Shown here one piece after another: positions 38,101-48,974 of a stretch of 64,000 bases of DNA. The notes under the pieces are model-generated. The model searched no databases. It saw only the letters and a list, made by a program, of their open reading frames with translations, and was not told the origin of the DNA. The stretch is from Diospyros lotus (Eukaryota > Streptophyta > Magnoliopsida > Ericales > Ebenaceae), in NCBI RefSeq assembly GCF_014633365.1, contig NC_068341.1, forward strand, positions 4,836,001 through 4,900,000, given 5' to 3'. Numbering within the stretch: the stretch's first letter is position 1; each line of letters starts with the position of its first letter. A program made the position numbers and the translations under genes.

Positions 38101-38326
38101 GTCTGATGCTGCTGTGCAGATGTTTTTCCCACTCGGATCCACCTCGGAAGCAATTTACGGCGGACTCAGTGCTATAGTTTTCTCTGGCTACCTAGTTTAT
38201 GACACAGATCATCTGATTAAGCGGTTCACATATGATGAGTACATCTGGGCATCTGTCACTCTCTATCTGGACATCCTCAACCTGTTCCTTGCCATTCTAA
38301 GGGTTCTGAGGCAGGCTGATAATTAG
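32151..38326 (+). CDS. BI-1/LIFEGUARD family transmembrane protein
   Basis: Members of the Bax inhibitor-1 (TMBIM/LIFEGUARD) family are endomembrane proteins with about seven helices. They modulate calcium release and cell death; plant LFG proteins also act in brassinosteroid and pathogen responses. Four exons (32151-32394, 37573-37686, 37821-37978, 38120-38326) join in phase to 240 aa. The start MYGFESLRTKGDIEEGTLYP matches the LFG N-terminus. Family blocks include ENQLRWGFIRKVYGILAAQ, LLWPLYVYQQKHPLN, GRIVLEAL, the segment TFWAAKKGKDFSYLGPILF, and the C-terminal signature YDTDHLIKRFTYDEY with LYLDILNLFLAILRVL. Intron 1 is 5178 bp and bears a nested retrotransposon complex at 33130-36894. 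The coding exons are intact. A likely polyadenylation signal, aataaa, lies at 38480. Which LFG paralogue this is cannot be decided by eye. Confidence 0.94.
33130..33490 (-). repeat. 3' LTR of the intron-1 element
   Basis: Partner of 36518-36894. It differs by many substitutions and small gaps, so the insertion is not recent. Confidence 0.85.
33993..34879 (-). mobile_element. deleted hAT-type transposon with 8-bp target duplication, nested in the LTR element
   Basis: The terminal inverted repeats are CAGTGTTATTAAAGGC and its near-complement at the right end (gcctttaataatattg). A perfect 8-bp duplication, cgttcatc, flanks it at 33985-33992 and 34880-34887. On the minus strand, about 34436-34590 reads as an acidic tail with repeated EDEEEEGYD units, ending in DFDDENDF and a stop. 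Acidic C-termini like this follow the dimerisation domain in some plant hAT transposases, so this may be the last piece of a deleted transposase gene. Removing it rejoins the retroelement interior. Confidence 0.83.
35575..36000 (+). repeat. three-copy tandem array, TRIM-like (about 188-bp period)
   Basis: The motif aggatgagaattgtcccaca occurs at 35575 and 35765, and a variant (aggacgagaatcgtcccaca) at 35952. The first two copies are followed by tttggtatcagagcgagg or its variant, a plus-strand tRNA-Met-type primer-binding site. The third is followed by unique sequence. The tgtcccacatcg-type repeat next to a primer site resembles terminal-repeat retrotransposons in miniature, here as a tandem of short LTRs with two small interiors. 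It is in the opposite orientation to the host LTR element. Confidence 0.65.
36518..36894 (-). repeat. 5' LTR of the intron-1 element
   Basis: 377 bp with TG..CA ends, about 16 bp longer than its partner at 33130-33490. The copies share a purine-rich block, a ctatttatagg TATA-like box and a tail containing gatccttgg. Confidence 0.85.
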
Positions 38327-39539
38327 TTGCATAGTGCATCTCCAAGAATTGCCCCAAGCAAGTTCTCCAATGGCTGTTTACCCTGTAGTAACTGAATGAC
38401 AATTGTGGATGTATATACGCTTGGTTAAAAAGATGCTTCTGCAGGATTGTCTATGATCTGAGTACCACCATGGGTGTTAAATAAACTTCAATCAAGCGTG
38501 TTAAGTAGTTTTCTTCAGAATGATTCATTGTTGCTAAATTTTACAGCTGTTTTCCTCTGTATTGGATTCGTTTCACCTCACTATTTATGTTCTGTTCAAG
38601 GCCACAACAGGTGCGATGCTATTATTTATAACAATCGTGGCATAATCATTGACCTTAGCAACCATCGAACGCAAAACATGGTAAGCAAGCATGAAAATTC
38701 ATCTCCTAATTAAAAGGCATGTTCCAAAACTGAGGTGGTACTGGTGGAACCGTGGATGTGGATTTTACCCATTGTTGGAGATGAACAAAGTTTCCATGAA
38801 AACATATCTTCCTGAGATCGAAGCTAACTGTCCTGCATCCGGTTCCCGTCCAGTGTCTTATTCCACCTAACAACTGGAAGAAGTAACCAACAAGATAAAC
38901 GAGAATGACAATGTGTGGACTTTTAATCCTGCTAGGAGGGTGGGTTGGTTTCGTGACAAAGGTTAATTGATTGAAAACATGTCAAGCTTTTATACTGATT
39001 GGTTGGTGAAAATATGGAACGAGAATTATATACGATTGATGAGGGTAATATTTGTACTTTGAAATGTTAGGTTAAGAATGATGTTGGCTAAATGTATTCT
39101 TATTTTCCGTTCTTTTGCTTTATAACAAAGGATCCAAAATTTTGCATCAACTTCACCGCAGAAAAATAACCTTTGCCATCATACAAAAGTGCTATTACAA
39201 AAGCACATTTCTTCTTCTTAAAAAAAACAAACATCCCTTCTTTGAATGCCCGGGCAAACGGAAGAAGCTAAAATTGAAACAAGGCACTAAGGGGTCACTG
39301 CCCATGATGTTAACGGCATGAACGTAATTAGATTGACTACGGTGAATTAATACATGTACAAATCAAAAAACAAAAAGGCTTTGATTTATAATAATAGGTT
39401 ACAGAAATTTAAGAGACTTCTAAAAGGGAATATATTGCTGAACTCACTCTCTTTCATTATATGGCATGATTAGGATCTTAACAATACATCGTAGCCAAAA
39501 ATACCACTAATGAGGTTGCTGAGGACTGGGAATTGCAAG

Positions 39540-39570
<31 letters not shown>

Positions 39571-39988
39571 CAAAAAAACATACATGATAAGAAGAAACTA
39601 TCAATTTACAGAATCATTAGTGTCTTGCTGGATAAAACAACGAAGATGCCACCAGACCATAAGAATTCATCAACAGAAACTAACACAATTAGATGGGCAA
39701 GTTAATCTGGACACCATTGAATGAAAAGCGGAACGTACACATGGAATTTGAGTCCAAGGTAATAAATAGAGCTTTTCTATAAGTGCAACAGAAACAATTG
39801 ACTGTTTTCTGGAGATACAGATACAGTTTGCCAGTAAGGAGAACGAGGAAAACATTAACATATTTACACTTCAAACTTGCACCCAAAAAAAAAAAAAATG
39901 AAAGAAAGATAGACAGAAAAATGAATATGATGCCACGAATTGAAACTTTGCAAGACATCCAATTTATTATCTTGAGATGTCATCATCT
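38327..39988. other. LIFEGUARD to BSD spacer
   Basis: Contains the convergent 3'UTRs of the LIFEGUARD and BSD genes, a possible polyadenylation hexamer (aataaa at 38480-38485) and an (AT)n microsatellite at about 39540-39562. No other coding region or RNA gene is supported. Confidence 0.55.
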
Positions 39989-41308
39989 TCATGACTTAAC
40001 AGGCTTTTCATCATCCTCACTACCCCAACCAAGATCTTCCTCTTCCTCCATAGCACTCAGCCTCTTGCGCAAATCAGCTCTGTTTGGGCTCCCACTTGCG
40101 ACCAAATTAATGCCATTGGAGTTCTCAATGTCTTCAATTTCATCCCACCCCAGTTCTTCTTCCTCTTGTCTAGATGGTTGGCTTGCCACAACTGAAAGGT
40201 TACCATCTTTACACAACCCGGCGTTTTCTATCTTCCCTTTTGAACCCAATTTCTCATTGGATTTCACCTCCAACTTGCTGCTGCTTGATTCAGATCCATC
40301 CAAATGCACTCTTTCATCAACCCCATTTTCACTTTTGGATACAGAGGCAACCCCCTTCTGGTTTTCTTGTTCCAAACTCTTTTCACTTTCAACCATAGGA
40401 CTTTCAACAATCTTTTGGTCTTCCTCCTCTCCTTTCGAATCACCCATCAACTTAGACACGTCATTCTCCTCATAATCATCATCATCAACATCCCAACTCA
40501 ATTCTTCCTCCTCTTCTCCAGAAATTGCCCTCTTAACAAGCTTAGCTCTAGCTTCCTCAGCTTTTCTAACCTTATAAACCTTATAAAAATAACGACTCCA
40601 AAAGGTCTCCCGATCAAACATACTAGGCACAACCTGATCATAAAGCTCTTGAATCAACCAATTCTGTTCAATCAAAATTTCAATTTCCTCACCCTTCTCA
40701 TCCAAATTAAACCCCAGTTTCCACTCATTGTACTCCTCTAAACTCTCCGGTTCCTTGCAATACGTATTCAAATCGCGCTGAATAGCGCGAATTTGTGCAT
40801 CAATCCTACTATACGGTCTTAAATTGAACTTCAAATCCCTCTGGCTATTATCATTCATGTGACGATCATTATTACTTTCACCATCGAAACCACCAGCAAG
40901 GATAGAGTCTTTACCTTGATATATGATCTCAGAGACACTGCTCCCAATATTATCGATGGCCTCCCCGACCGACTCCAGAGACTCCTGGGCCGCCGCAGCG
41001 CCAGCCTCGAACGACGCCGGCAGGTCCCTTACCGCGCGGCCAGCTACTTCCCGGATAACCGCAGTCTCCTTCCGCAGTCCGGAGCCGAACTCCTCGAGAT
41101 CTCGCCGGTAGTTCTCGATCACCGACTCGGATTTGGAAGCTAGAGTCTTGATCAGGCCGCCGAAAGACCACGCGTTAGTGATTGTTCGCATTGAATGTCT
41201 GGCATGTTCTTCCTGATGGTCCGGCGGTGAACCGGGTGGGGAGCCGGCGGTATTTTGGGGATTTGAGAGGTCTGACTCGTCGGAGAAGACGGATTTGAAG
41301 AGATCCAT
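39989..41308 (-). CDS. BSD domain-containing protein
   Basis: BSD domains are small three-helix modules found in TFIIH p62, synapse-associated proteins and plant proteins of unclear function. This intronless frame encodes 439 aa starting MDLFKSVFSDE. Near the N-terminus an amphipathic region (SFGGLIKTLASKSESVIENY, then AAAAQESLESVGEAIDNIG) resembles that of Arabidopsis At1g10720-like proteins. The BSD domain lies at about residues 200-260 and holds the diagnostic FW..YF in MFDRETFWSRYFYKVYK. The C-terminal half is acidic and low-complexity (EEEEELSWDVDDDDYEEND and similar) and ends with EEEDLGWGSEDDEKPVKS. A role in transcription or membrane traffic is inference only. The gene is divergent from the F-box/LRR gene, with 688 bp between start codons. 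Confidence 0.92.
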   Translation of the reverse strand: MDLFKSVFSDESDLSNPQNTAGSPPGSPPDHQEEHARHSMRTITNAWSFGGLIKTLASKSESVIENYRRDLEEFGSGLRKETAVIREVAGRAVRDLPASFEAGAAAAQESLESVGEAIDNIGSSVSEIIYQGKDSILAGGFDGESNNDRHMNDNSQRDLKFNLRPYSRIDAQIRAIQRDLNTYCKEPESLEEYNEWKLGFNLDEKGEEIEILIEQNWLIQELYDQVVPSMFDRETFWSRYFYKVYKVRKAEEARAKLVKRAISGEEEEELSWDVDDDDYEENDVSKLMGDSKGEEEDQKIVESPMVESEKSLEQENQKGVASVSKSENGVDERVHLDGSESSSSKLEVKSNEKLGSKGKIENAGLCKDGNLSVVASQPSRQEEEELGWDEIEDIENSNGINLVASGSPNRADLRKRLSAMEEEEDLGWGSEDDEKPVKS

Positions 41309-41996
41309 GAAGAGCTCGTAAGAAGTGGAAGAGGAACTAGGGTTTGGGTTGGAATGAAGAATGCGAATTTGAGTTGCTACAGCTTACAAGAAGATATCGG
41401 CTGATATACTACCACCTATCTATTTGCTTTGTATCCGCCTACAACGCCGCTTTGCAAAGTCACTACATTCCGGGTGAAATCAGCAGTGTTTGGTTGCTCG
41501 GAAAGTCTGGGAAAATAATGGAAACTTTCTGGAACACGGTGCTGCTTCTTTTAATCTAGAACAAAATTTTAGTTGAATTTTTTGATTTTACTCTTATTAT
41601 TATTATTATTATACTAGAACTAACTAGCAACTGCCACATCATATACGGAATTGTAAAAGGTTAAACCTAATTAATGAATAAATATAAAGTATTATCATAT
41701 AAGCTATCACATACAGCGAAGTTAAAGCCGTAATTGTAATTGCATACAAACCCGAGGGCAAGAAAGAAAGAAAAAGCGGGCCCCAACCGCGAAACCGCTC
41801 CGCCGAGTACAGAGCGATGGCCTGAAATTACAGAAACGTCCTCCTCCTCCTCCTCCTCATCATCATCCCACCAATTCGGCCAGCCATTAATAATTATTCT
41901 CACAAGCTTCTCCAATTTCTCCCCCATACGTGTATGAATTTGCATGCGCATATACATACGGATATCATACAGACATACACACTCTTCGTTGCGAAG
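41309..41996. promoter_or_regulatory. bidirectional spacer between BSD and FBL4-like genes
   Basis: 688 bp separate two start codons pointing away from each other, so promoters and both 5'UTRs must fit here. It holds a (TTA)n run at about 41596-41611 and a tcctcctcctcc tract at about 41840-41856 close to the FBL4-like start. No TATA box is clear enough to assign. Confidence 0.55.
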
Positions 41997-44900
41997 ATGA
42001 GAGGCCGCGATTACATCAACCCCGCCCTGCCGGACGAGTTGATCCTCGAGATCTTCCGGCTGCTCGACTCCAAGACGAGGCGCGATGCATGCTCGCTCGT
42101 CTGCAAGCGCTGGCTTAACCTCGAGCGCCTCAGCCGTGACACCATCCGAGTCGGCGCCTCCAGCCACCCCGACTTGCAGATCAAGCTGCTTGCCCGCCGC
42201 TTCGTTAATATCCGGAACGTCTACGTCGACGAGCGGCTCTCTATTTCCCTTCCCGTTCAATTCGTAAGTTTCTCTGGTTTGGTTGATTCTTAATGCGATT
42301 TCGGATGGTGATAGGGTGCCAATTCGAACCGGAGAGTTTTAGAAATATTGGTAGTGATTCTGTTTTGCAATTTCTGTCAAATTAGGGATATGCGGTTGAG
42401 ATAATTGTTTTTTGGTGTTGCGTGATTTGAGAAAGAGGCGAATAATACAGAGTTTGGATTGATTTCACTGGTCAATTAAGCTGATTAATTAAACAGACTA
42501 GAACTTTGGATATCCAAGTCATATTTGATGAACTGGGACATGAAGTCTGCAGAGGGGAAAAAAGAGTTGGAGTTTGTTCCTTCTGAGGATCTTTTGGTGT
42601 CCTGGGATGTACACTGTAAAATTTAGGCGAGAAATAGTCAGTTACGGCTGAAACTGTTACAGAAGACAGACTTCGGCACCATCCAATTTAACAAAAAAGT
42701 TCAGATTTGGAGGAATTTTGTTATTGAACTGGAGTTTAAAGCGGCTTGAGGAATTTTGGTTGTGTCTACTGTTGGGTTGTCAATTAATAGAACGATAATG
42801 GCCCTGGTGGAACTGGAGATTCATCTTGTTTTAATGTGAGATTAAGTGGAACTGGAGATTCATCTCGTGGTCTGATTGATGGTGTTCCAATCTCTGGTCT
42901 TAGCCTTTGTAGCATACCATAGACTTAACTCTGCCATCTCATTATACAAATATATTATTTCTTTTTTTGTTCCCCCTAGAAAGCATTTTTTGCAAATTTC
43001 ATTCACTAAGTTGTACTGTAATTCTGCTGTGCCGAAAGCCAAAAGCAATCCCTTTGGCCTTGCTTATTTACCTGGGTGGCAACTTCTCCAGTCTACCTTT
43101 CTCTTTGATAAGTAAGCCTGGTTGGTCTAAATTCTCATTTTTAATAACCAATATGTATTGTATTATTGTTGGGTGTCCTTTCAGGAGTTGTCTTGCCATA
43201 AGGAGATCAAAGAAAACACAAACGTTCTGGTGGTAGTGCACTGTTTTACGTGGGAGAATGATCTTATGCATTTAATTGTCTGCTTTGTTAACTTTCTATG
43301 TTGCAATGCTTCTCATGGGAAGATGTAAAGCTTGTTATGAGTCTGTTTGATAATTATTTCCTTGGTCTCGTACAATGTTTCTCCTTTTACAGGGAAGAAG
43401 AAGACGTGGTGGTGATCCTTTTGTACCAACATCTCTCAACCTTCCATATGCGATGGAGAAGAGTGAGTCTGAAGGTGGTGAAACAGGATCATACTGTTTA
43501 TCTGATGCTGGTCTGGCTGCTATAGGAGACTGCTTTACAAGTCTGGAGAAATTGAGCCTTATCTGGTGCTCAAATGTGACTAGTGCAGGGTTACAATCTA
43601 TAGCCAAGAAGTGTAGTTCCTTGAGATCTTTGGATTTGCAGGTGAGCATCTAGCTACCAAACATATTCTTCTTCTTCTTCTTCTTCTTCTTTTTGTTATT
43701 TGGACCCAGGGGGCTTATCACAGAAATAACTGAGCTTTGGTCCGGTTTTATGTTGTATGAAACATGCACTAGTCCTTTGACTTATTTACAGCTTTTCAAT
43801 CCCATTTGATCCTCAACTGTCTATAAGTTGTTCTTCCTTTGGAGGCTCTACAGCAATTATGTGCAGGGTGAATATAGAAATGGTGTCATGCTGCCACACA
43901 TAGAAATAGGCTTGGGTTTTCCTTCTTATATGCAGTGACTATTTATTAGTTGCATTGATTGTAAGAAACTGAATGTAATCAACTGATTCAGGGTCACATA
44001 GCGGGTGAATAAGAACTGCGTTTTCAGGTGATGTAGAGTGCCTAACTGCCCCCCTACTGGTAACTAACTCCAGGCTGGCTAAAATTGAATCACATAAAAC
44101 AACAAATTTTAAGCCATTTTCACAAAAATAGTAAACTTGCCTATATAACCTAGTATAATCAAGCCTGGCAGGCTGGCACCTGGGAAGTGAGGTGTTTCAT
44201 AGTCTTTGTGCCATGCTTTAATGGAAGAAAGAAGAACTTTAATAGTTTCACTCTAGTTTTCCTTGATGCCTTGGACCGCCACAAACCTATTCTGCTTTGA
44301 TGGTAAGAACTAGGATCATATGGGTCTCTTGAGGGAAAAATTTCAAATTGATATTGTGGTTTTTTAAGATGTACCAGAGTCAATGATTTATGGGTTTCTT
44401 TCAGAATCATGCGGCATGATTGATTATATTTTTCTTTGTAATCTGTTTTATTGATTATATTTTTCTTTGTAATCTGTTTTTCTTATTTCTCCTTAGTTTT
44501 GTTGGTTGTACATGCACATAAGTTGTTCAATAGCTATATTATGTGTGATTTCTGTGCTAAGCGCAAAATGTAATGCACTAACTAAAATCTAGATGTTCAT
44601 ACTTTTGTTTCTAAGGGTTGCTATATTGGAGACCAAGGTATAGGTGCTCTGGGGAAGTGCTGTACGCAACTTCAAGATCTTAACTTGCGTTTTTGTGAAG
44701 GCCTGACAGATGCAGGGTTGATTGAGTTAGCAGTTGGTTGTGGGAAAACCCTAAAATCTCTTGGACTTGCAGCTTGTGCAAAAATAAGTGATATATCTTT
44801 GGATGCTGTAGGATCTCATTGCAAATCTCTTGAGACATTGTCATTGGATTCAGAGTTCATACATAACACAGGGGTCCTTGCAGTGGCAAAAGGATGCCGT

Positions 44901-45900
44901 CTTCTGAAAGTTCTGAAGTTACAATGCATCAATGTTACAGATGAAGCACTGCAAGCTGTTGGCATATTCTGTTCATCATTGGAGTTGTTGGCTCTTTTCA
45001 ATTTCCGAAGGTTTACTGACGAGTCAGTCAATCTTCCTTTTTTTTTTTTTTTCACTTATCCCCCAAAGTTATAATGTATTCACATTATTCATGATGAATA
45101 AGTCTCTATCTCTATCTGGTTGTCTCTTCAGTTTTTCTTTATTAGACTTCTGGAGCCTTCTAAAAAGCTATACTTGTATTTCTTCATTTCTTTGCTCTAT
45201 GAAGATAATATTAGAGCATTTGACATCTTAGGCATTAATCTTGGTTGCATAACTTGTTTTAAGCTTGTGCGTGATCAAAACCACATTTTTTTCCCCACAT
45301 GTTATGCCAAGGTCACTTGCTGTAAGCATTTAATTTTCCTAAAAAAGAAAAGACCGATATAAACATGCTTGCTGTAAGCATTTAATTTTCCTAAAAAAGA
45401 AAAGACCGATATAAACATGCTTCTTGCCCCCCCCCCCCTTCAATTTTTAATTCTAGATGTGTATATTTGAGAAGTTGACATTATCAACAATTTTCTGGTT
45501 GTATTTCAATATATGTTTGCATAGACATGCAATGTATAACCTAGGATTGTTGAAATTAATCTTTTTTTTTCTGGTATGTTGGAGAAAATAAAATTTGGCT
45601 TTCATATGATCACTGGCTATTGATAGCATTTCTGAATATCTAAATAAAAATTAAAAATAAGAAAGATTTTTTTCAGCGGGTTTATTAATATATTTTTCTC
45701 ATTGCATTATCCAGGAGTCTGTGTGCTATTGGAAAAGGGTGTAAGAAGCTAAAGAGTCTCACTTTGAGTGATTGCTATTTCTTAAGTGACACGGGTTTGG
45801 AAGCAGTTGCAACTGGTTGCTCTGAACTTGTGCATCTTGAAGTCAATGGATGCCACAATATTGGTACAAGTGGATTGGAGTTCGTCGGAAGATCTTGCAA
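41997..45900 (+). CDS. FBL4: F-box/LRR protein, FBL4-like (first four exons only)
   Basis: F-box/LRR proteins are substrate receptors of SCF ubiquitin ligases. The F-box (NPALPDELILEIFRLLDSK, then CSLVCKRWLNLERLSR) should bind a SKP1/ASK adaptor, and the LRRs the target. Four exons join in phase: 41997-42263, 43393-43641, 44616-45022 and 45715-45900, giving 369 residues plus two bases. The protein tracks Arabidopsis FBL4 closely: LPVQF, then SDAGLAAIGDCFTSLEKLSL, DLNLRFCEGLTDAGLIEL, LQCINVTDEAL and VNGCHNIGT. I chose MRGRDYIN as start because FBL4 begins MRGHDLIN; an in-frame ATG lies 63 bases upstream. FBL4 proteins have about 610 aa, so some 240 residues of LRRs are missing here. Exon 4 ends at a canonical donor (TGCAA|gtata). 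The next exon was not found before 64000, so intron 4 is over 18 kb and filled with retrotransposons, or the gene is truncated. Confidence 0.9.
43664..43692. repeat. (CTT)n microsatellite
   Basis: A run of about eight CTT units lies in intron 2 of the FBL4-like gene. It has no other visible feature. Confidence 0.85.
44421..44482. repeat. 31-bp tandem duplication
   Basis: The unit ttgattatatttttctttg followed by taatctgtttta occurs twice in a row in intron 2 of the FBL4-like gene, with minimal divergence. Confidence 0.75.
45316..45419. repeat. 52-bp tandem duplication
   Basis: A 52-base unit beginning cttgctgtaagcatttaatt occurs twice without a gap (45316-45367 and 45368-45419), apparently identical. 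It lies in intron 3 of the FBL4-like gene and is followed by a C12 run. The identity suggests a recent duplication or an assembly duplication. Confidence 0.9.
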
Positions 45901-46044
45901 GTATAGATAGTCATTAGTTTATTCCTAAGCAGTTGATTTATTTTGCCGTTACTGTGAATTTGTGTTTTTTCTTTTCTTATTGTTACTAGCTTTCATCTTC
46001 CTCTGATTTTTATACCCCCTTTTTTTTTTTTTCAAAATCATTTT

Positions 46045-46313
46045 TGTAGAAAATATTTGGAAGAAAAGAAAAACTTAACTTTATTCACTCGGCAAATGTG
46101 TATAAATACATGAATGCAAGATACCTACTCTCTATAGAAGTCTACTCTATTTACAAGATACTTAAACTATTTAAAATACAAATTATCTCTTATTTTAATT
46201 TAAACTTAATCATATTCAAATTGCCTTATCTTCTTCTTCTTTTTATCTCTTTATCCTTCCTATAATTTCTCCTTCCTTATCTTTAACAAACCGACAGCTC
46301 CTATATTTCTACA
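46045..46313 (-). repeat. 3' LTR of element A
   Basis: 269 bp, about 95 percent like 61323-61591 by eye. It is adjacent to intron 4 sequence of the FBL4-like gene on its left. Confidence 0.9.
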
Positions 46314-48172
46314 CTCCCCCTCAAGCTGGGCTGAATATGTTATTCAGGCCAACCTTGCAGCTTAATTCATCAAATAATCTTCTTGGTAGGGCCTTAGTGA
46401 GAATGTCGACTACTTGATTTTTTGTAGGAGTGTAGAATAGCTTGAATACTCCTTCTTCTATCTTCTCTTTGATAAAGTGCCTATCGATCTCCACATGTTT
46501 TGTCCAATCATGATGGACCGGGTTTTTTGCAATATTGATAGTTGATTGGTTATCACATAATACTTGAATTGGCTCTGTCACATTTATTTGTAATTCATGG
46601 AGTAGTCTTCTTAGCCATATTTCTTCACAAAATCCTTGAGTCATGGCTTTGAACTTAGCCTTTGCACTGCTTATAGAGACAACTGATTGTTTCTTGCTGC
46701 GCCAAGTGACTAGATTTCCCCACACAAACGAGCAAGATCTAGAGGTTGATCTTTTATCTAGGATTGATCCAGCCCAATCAGCATCACTATAGACTTTGAT
46801 CCCTCAGTTTGTTGTTTTCTTGAACATTAATCCCTTGCCTGGAGTTAATTTTAAGTACCTGAGGATGCGATAAACTGCTTCTAGGTGCTCTTTTTTGGGA
46901 TCATTCATGAATTAACTTACAATACTCATAGAAAAGCCTATATCTGGCCTAGTATGTGATAGGTATATAAGTTTTCCCACCAACCTTTGATATCTCCCTT
47001 TGTCAACTGGTGTGTTTTCCTTGCCAATATCTAATTTTGCTGTAGATTCCATAGGAGTATTTGTTGGTTTGCAACCAAGCATCCCTATTTCATCTAGGAG
47101 ATCAATAACATATTTTCTTTGGGAGACTGAAGCCCCTTCTTTCAACCTTGCAACTTCCATACCTAAGAAGTATCGCAGACTTCCTAGATCCTTAATTTCA
47201 AATTCCCTTGCGAGGACTTCCTTGAGGCTTTTGATTTCAATAATGTCATTTCCGGTAACAATGATATCATCCACATAGACAATAAGAATGGAAATTTTAC
47301 CTTTCTTGGAGTGCTTGATAAATAAGTTGTGGTCTGCTTGGCATTGATTATATCCATATTTCTTGACTGCCCTTGTAAATCTCTCAAACTAGGCTCTCGA
47401 GGACTGTTTAAGTCCATAAAGTGATCTTCTTAGCTTGCATACTTTGTTTCTTGTAAGCTTCGTTTCAAATCCATGTGGAATTTTCATGTAGACTTCATCT
47501 TCTAGATCACCATTTAGAAACACGTTTTTTACATCGAACTGATGTAAGGGCCAATCCAAGTTTGCTGCTAGGGACAATAAAACCCTAACGGTTTTTAGTT
47601 TTGCTACATGGGAAAATGTTTCTTGATAGTTAATACCATAGAATTGGGTGAATCCCTTTGCTACTAGTCGGGCCTTGTACCTGTCAATCCTTCAATCCTC
47701 CTTGTATTTTACTGTAAAAACCCATTTGCAGCCCACAAGGTTTTTTCCGGGAGGTAAATCAGTGATATCCCATGTCTTATTCTTCTCCAATGCCTTGATT
47801 TCCTCAAGAACATTCCTCCACTTAGGGTGTTGAAAAGCCTCTTGAACAGTGTGTGGAACCTGCACTTTATCCATATTTGAAACAAATGCACTGAATTTGG
47901 GTGAGAGACACTTGTATGAAATATAATTTTGTATAGGATGTTGTGTGTATGATCTTACTCATTTTCTCAAAGCAATATGCCAATGTAAATCCTCATAATC
48001 AAGAGAAGTAGTGTCCGGATTCTCACCAGTTGCAGGATTTGAATTTAGGTTAGCCTTTTGATCAAGTCTAGGGCATGTTTGGTCCTTACTCTCCTTTCGG
48101 TTAGACTGTCTCCAAGAATAAACTTGAAATTCCTTGGTGGGAGAGGAATTAGGGGCTACTGGTTACTGGTAG
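46314..48172 (-). pseudogene. element A reverse transcriptase and RNase H (broken)
   Basis: Read on the minus strand: [43 protein letters not shown], the block [31 protein letters not shown], the catalytic box YVDDIIVTGND, GMEVARLKEGASVSQRKYV, then the RNase H part with SDADWAGS, WRSKKQSVVS, CDNQSTINIAKNPVHH and DILTKALPRRL. Several in-frame stops are present (after VKYKED, after KQSSRA, after SIVS, and in the RNase H part). The YVDD box itself is intact. The segment ends at the C insertion (48173). Confidence 0.9.
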
Positions 48173-48776
48173 TGTTGATATTTAGGACTGTTTAACCGAA
48201 GCCAACCAAAGAGAATTCCCTTGCGAATTCTTAGAAACTCGCAAAAACAAAAACCAAATTAAAGAATCAAAGCAAAACAGATATGAAACAGAAATAATGA
48301 AAGATAAAACAAACCAAAGAGCCAAGATTTATCCTGGTTCGGAATGCCTTATGGCAAACCTACATCCAGCAATCAGCACCCACTCCAAACAGCCTTTATT
48401 AGGATGATAATGACCAGTACACGAAGCTTCTAAACACTCATCTATCTCCCCGAGTACAAGCACACATTCTCCCAAGAAATACACAAGACTCAAACCGCCA
48501 TTCTCTTCCTCAAGAACAGAAACTCCTTACTCGAACATAGACAAAATCAGAAGCTCTCTCCTATGTGACAATCGACTACCTACCTTGCCCTCCTATAAAT
48601 AGAAAAGGCGAGATTCCCAAGGTAACTAACTACTATGGGAAAATTACAATTAGGCCCCCAAAATTACAAAGTAATTACACTTATATTTAAAAGCCTTAAT
48701 TGATCTAAAACTTCCAGCCGATAGACTTCAACATTTACTGATCTTCTACCGCATCAAAAACTCTAGGCAAACTACA
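48173..48776 (-). repeat. 3' LTR of element C
   Basis: Partner of 52996-53601. The right edge is set by the TG next to the polypurine tract, with an uncertainty of a couple of bases. Confidence 0.88.
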
Positions 48777-48974
48777 ATTCTCCACCATTTGCCTTGAGTT
48801 CTTCACTTGATAGCCTGGAAGCTGCTCTTATCTAGACGAAGACAAATACTGATCATATTAAACACAAACAACATTAAGAATGGATAAACAATGCTGTAAT
48901 TTAGACTTAGGGACAGCTTTGGTAAACATGTCAGCTGCATTTTCTTCTCCTGCAACTTTTATTAGGGCTCTCTC

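Noticed and set aside
40304..40741. Plus-strand open frames across the BSD gene
   Set aside because: They are complements of the acidic BSD coding sequence and have no independent support.
41667..42260. 197-codon minus-strand open frame over FBL4 exon 1
   Set aside because: It is antisense to the F-box exon, shows no family motif, and owes its openness to the GC-rich codon pattern of the sense gene.
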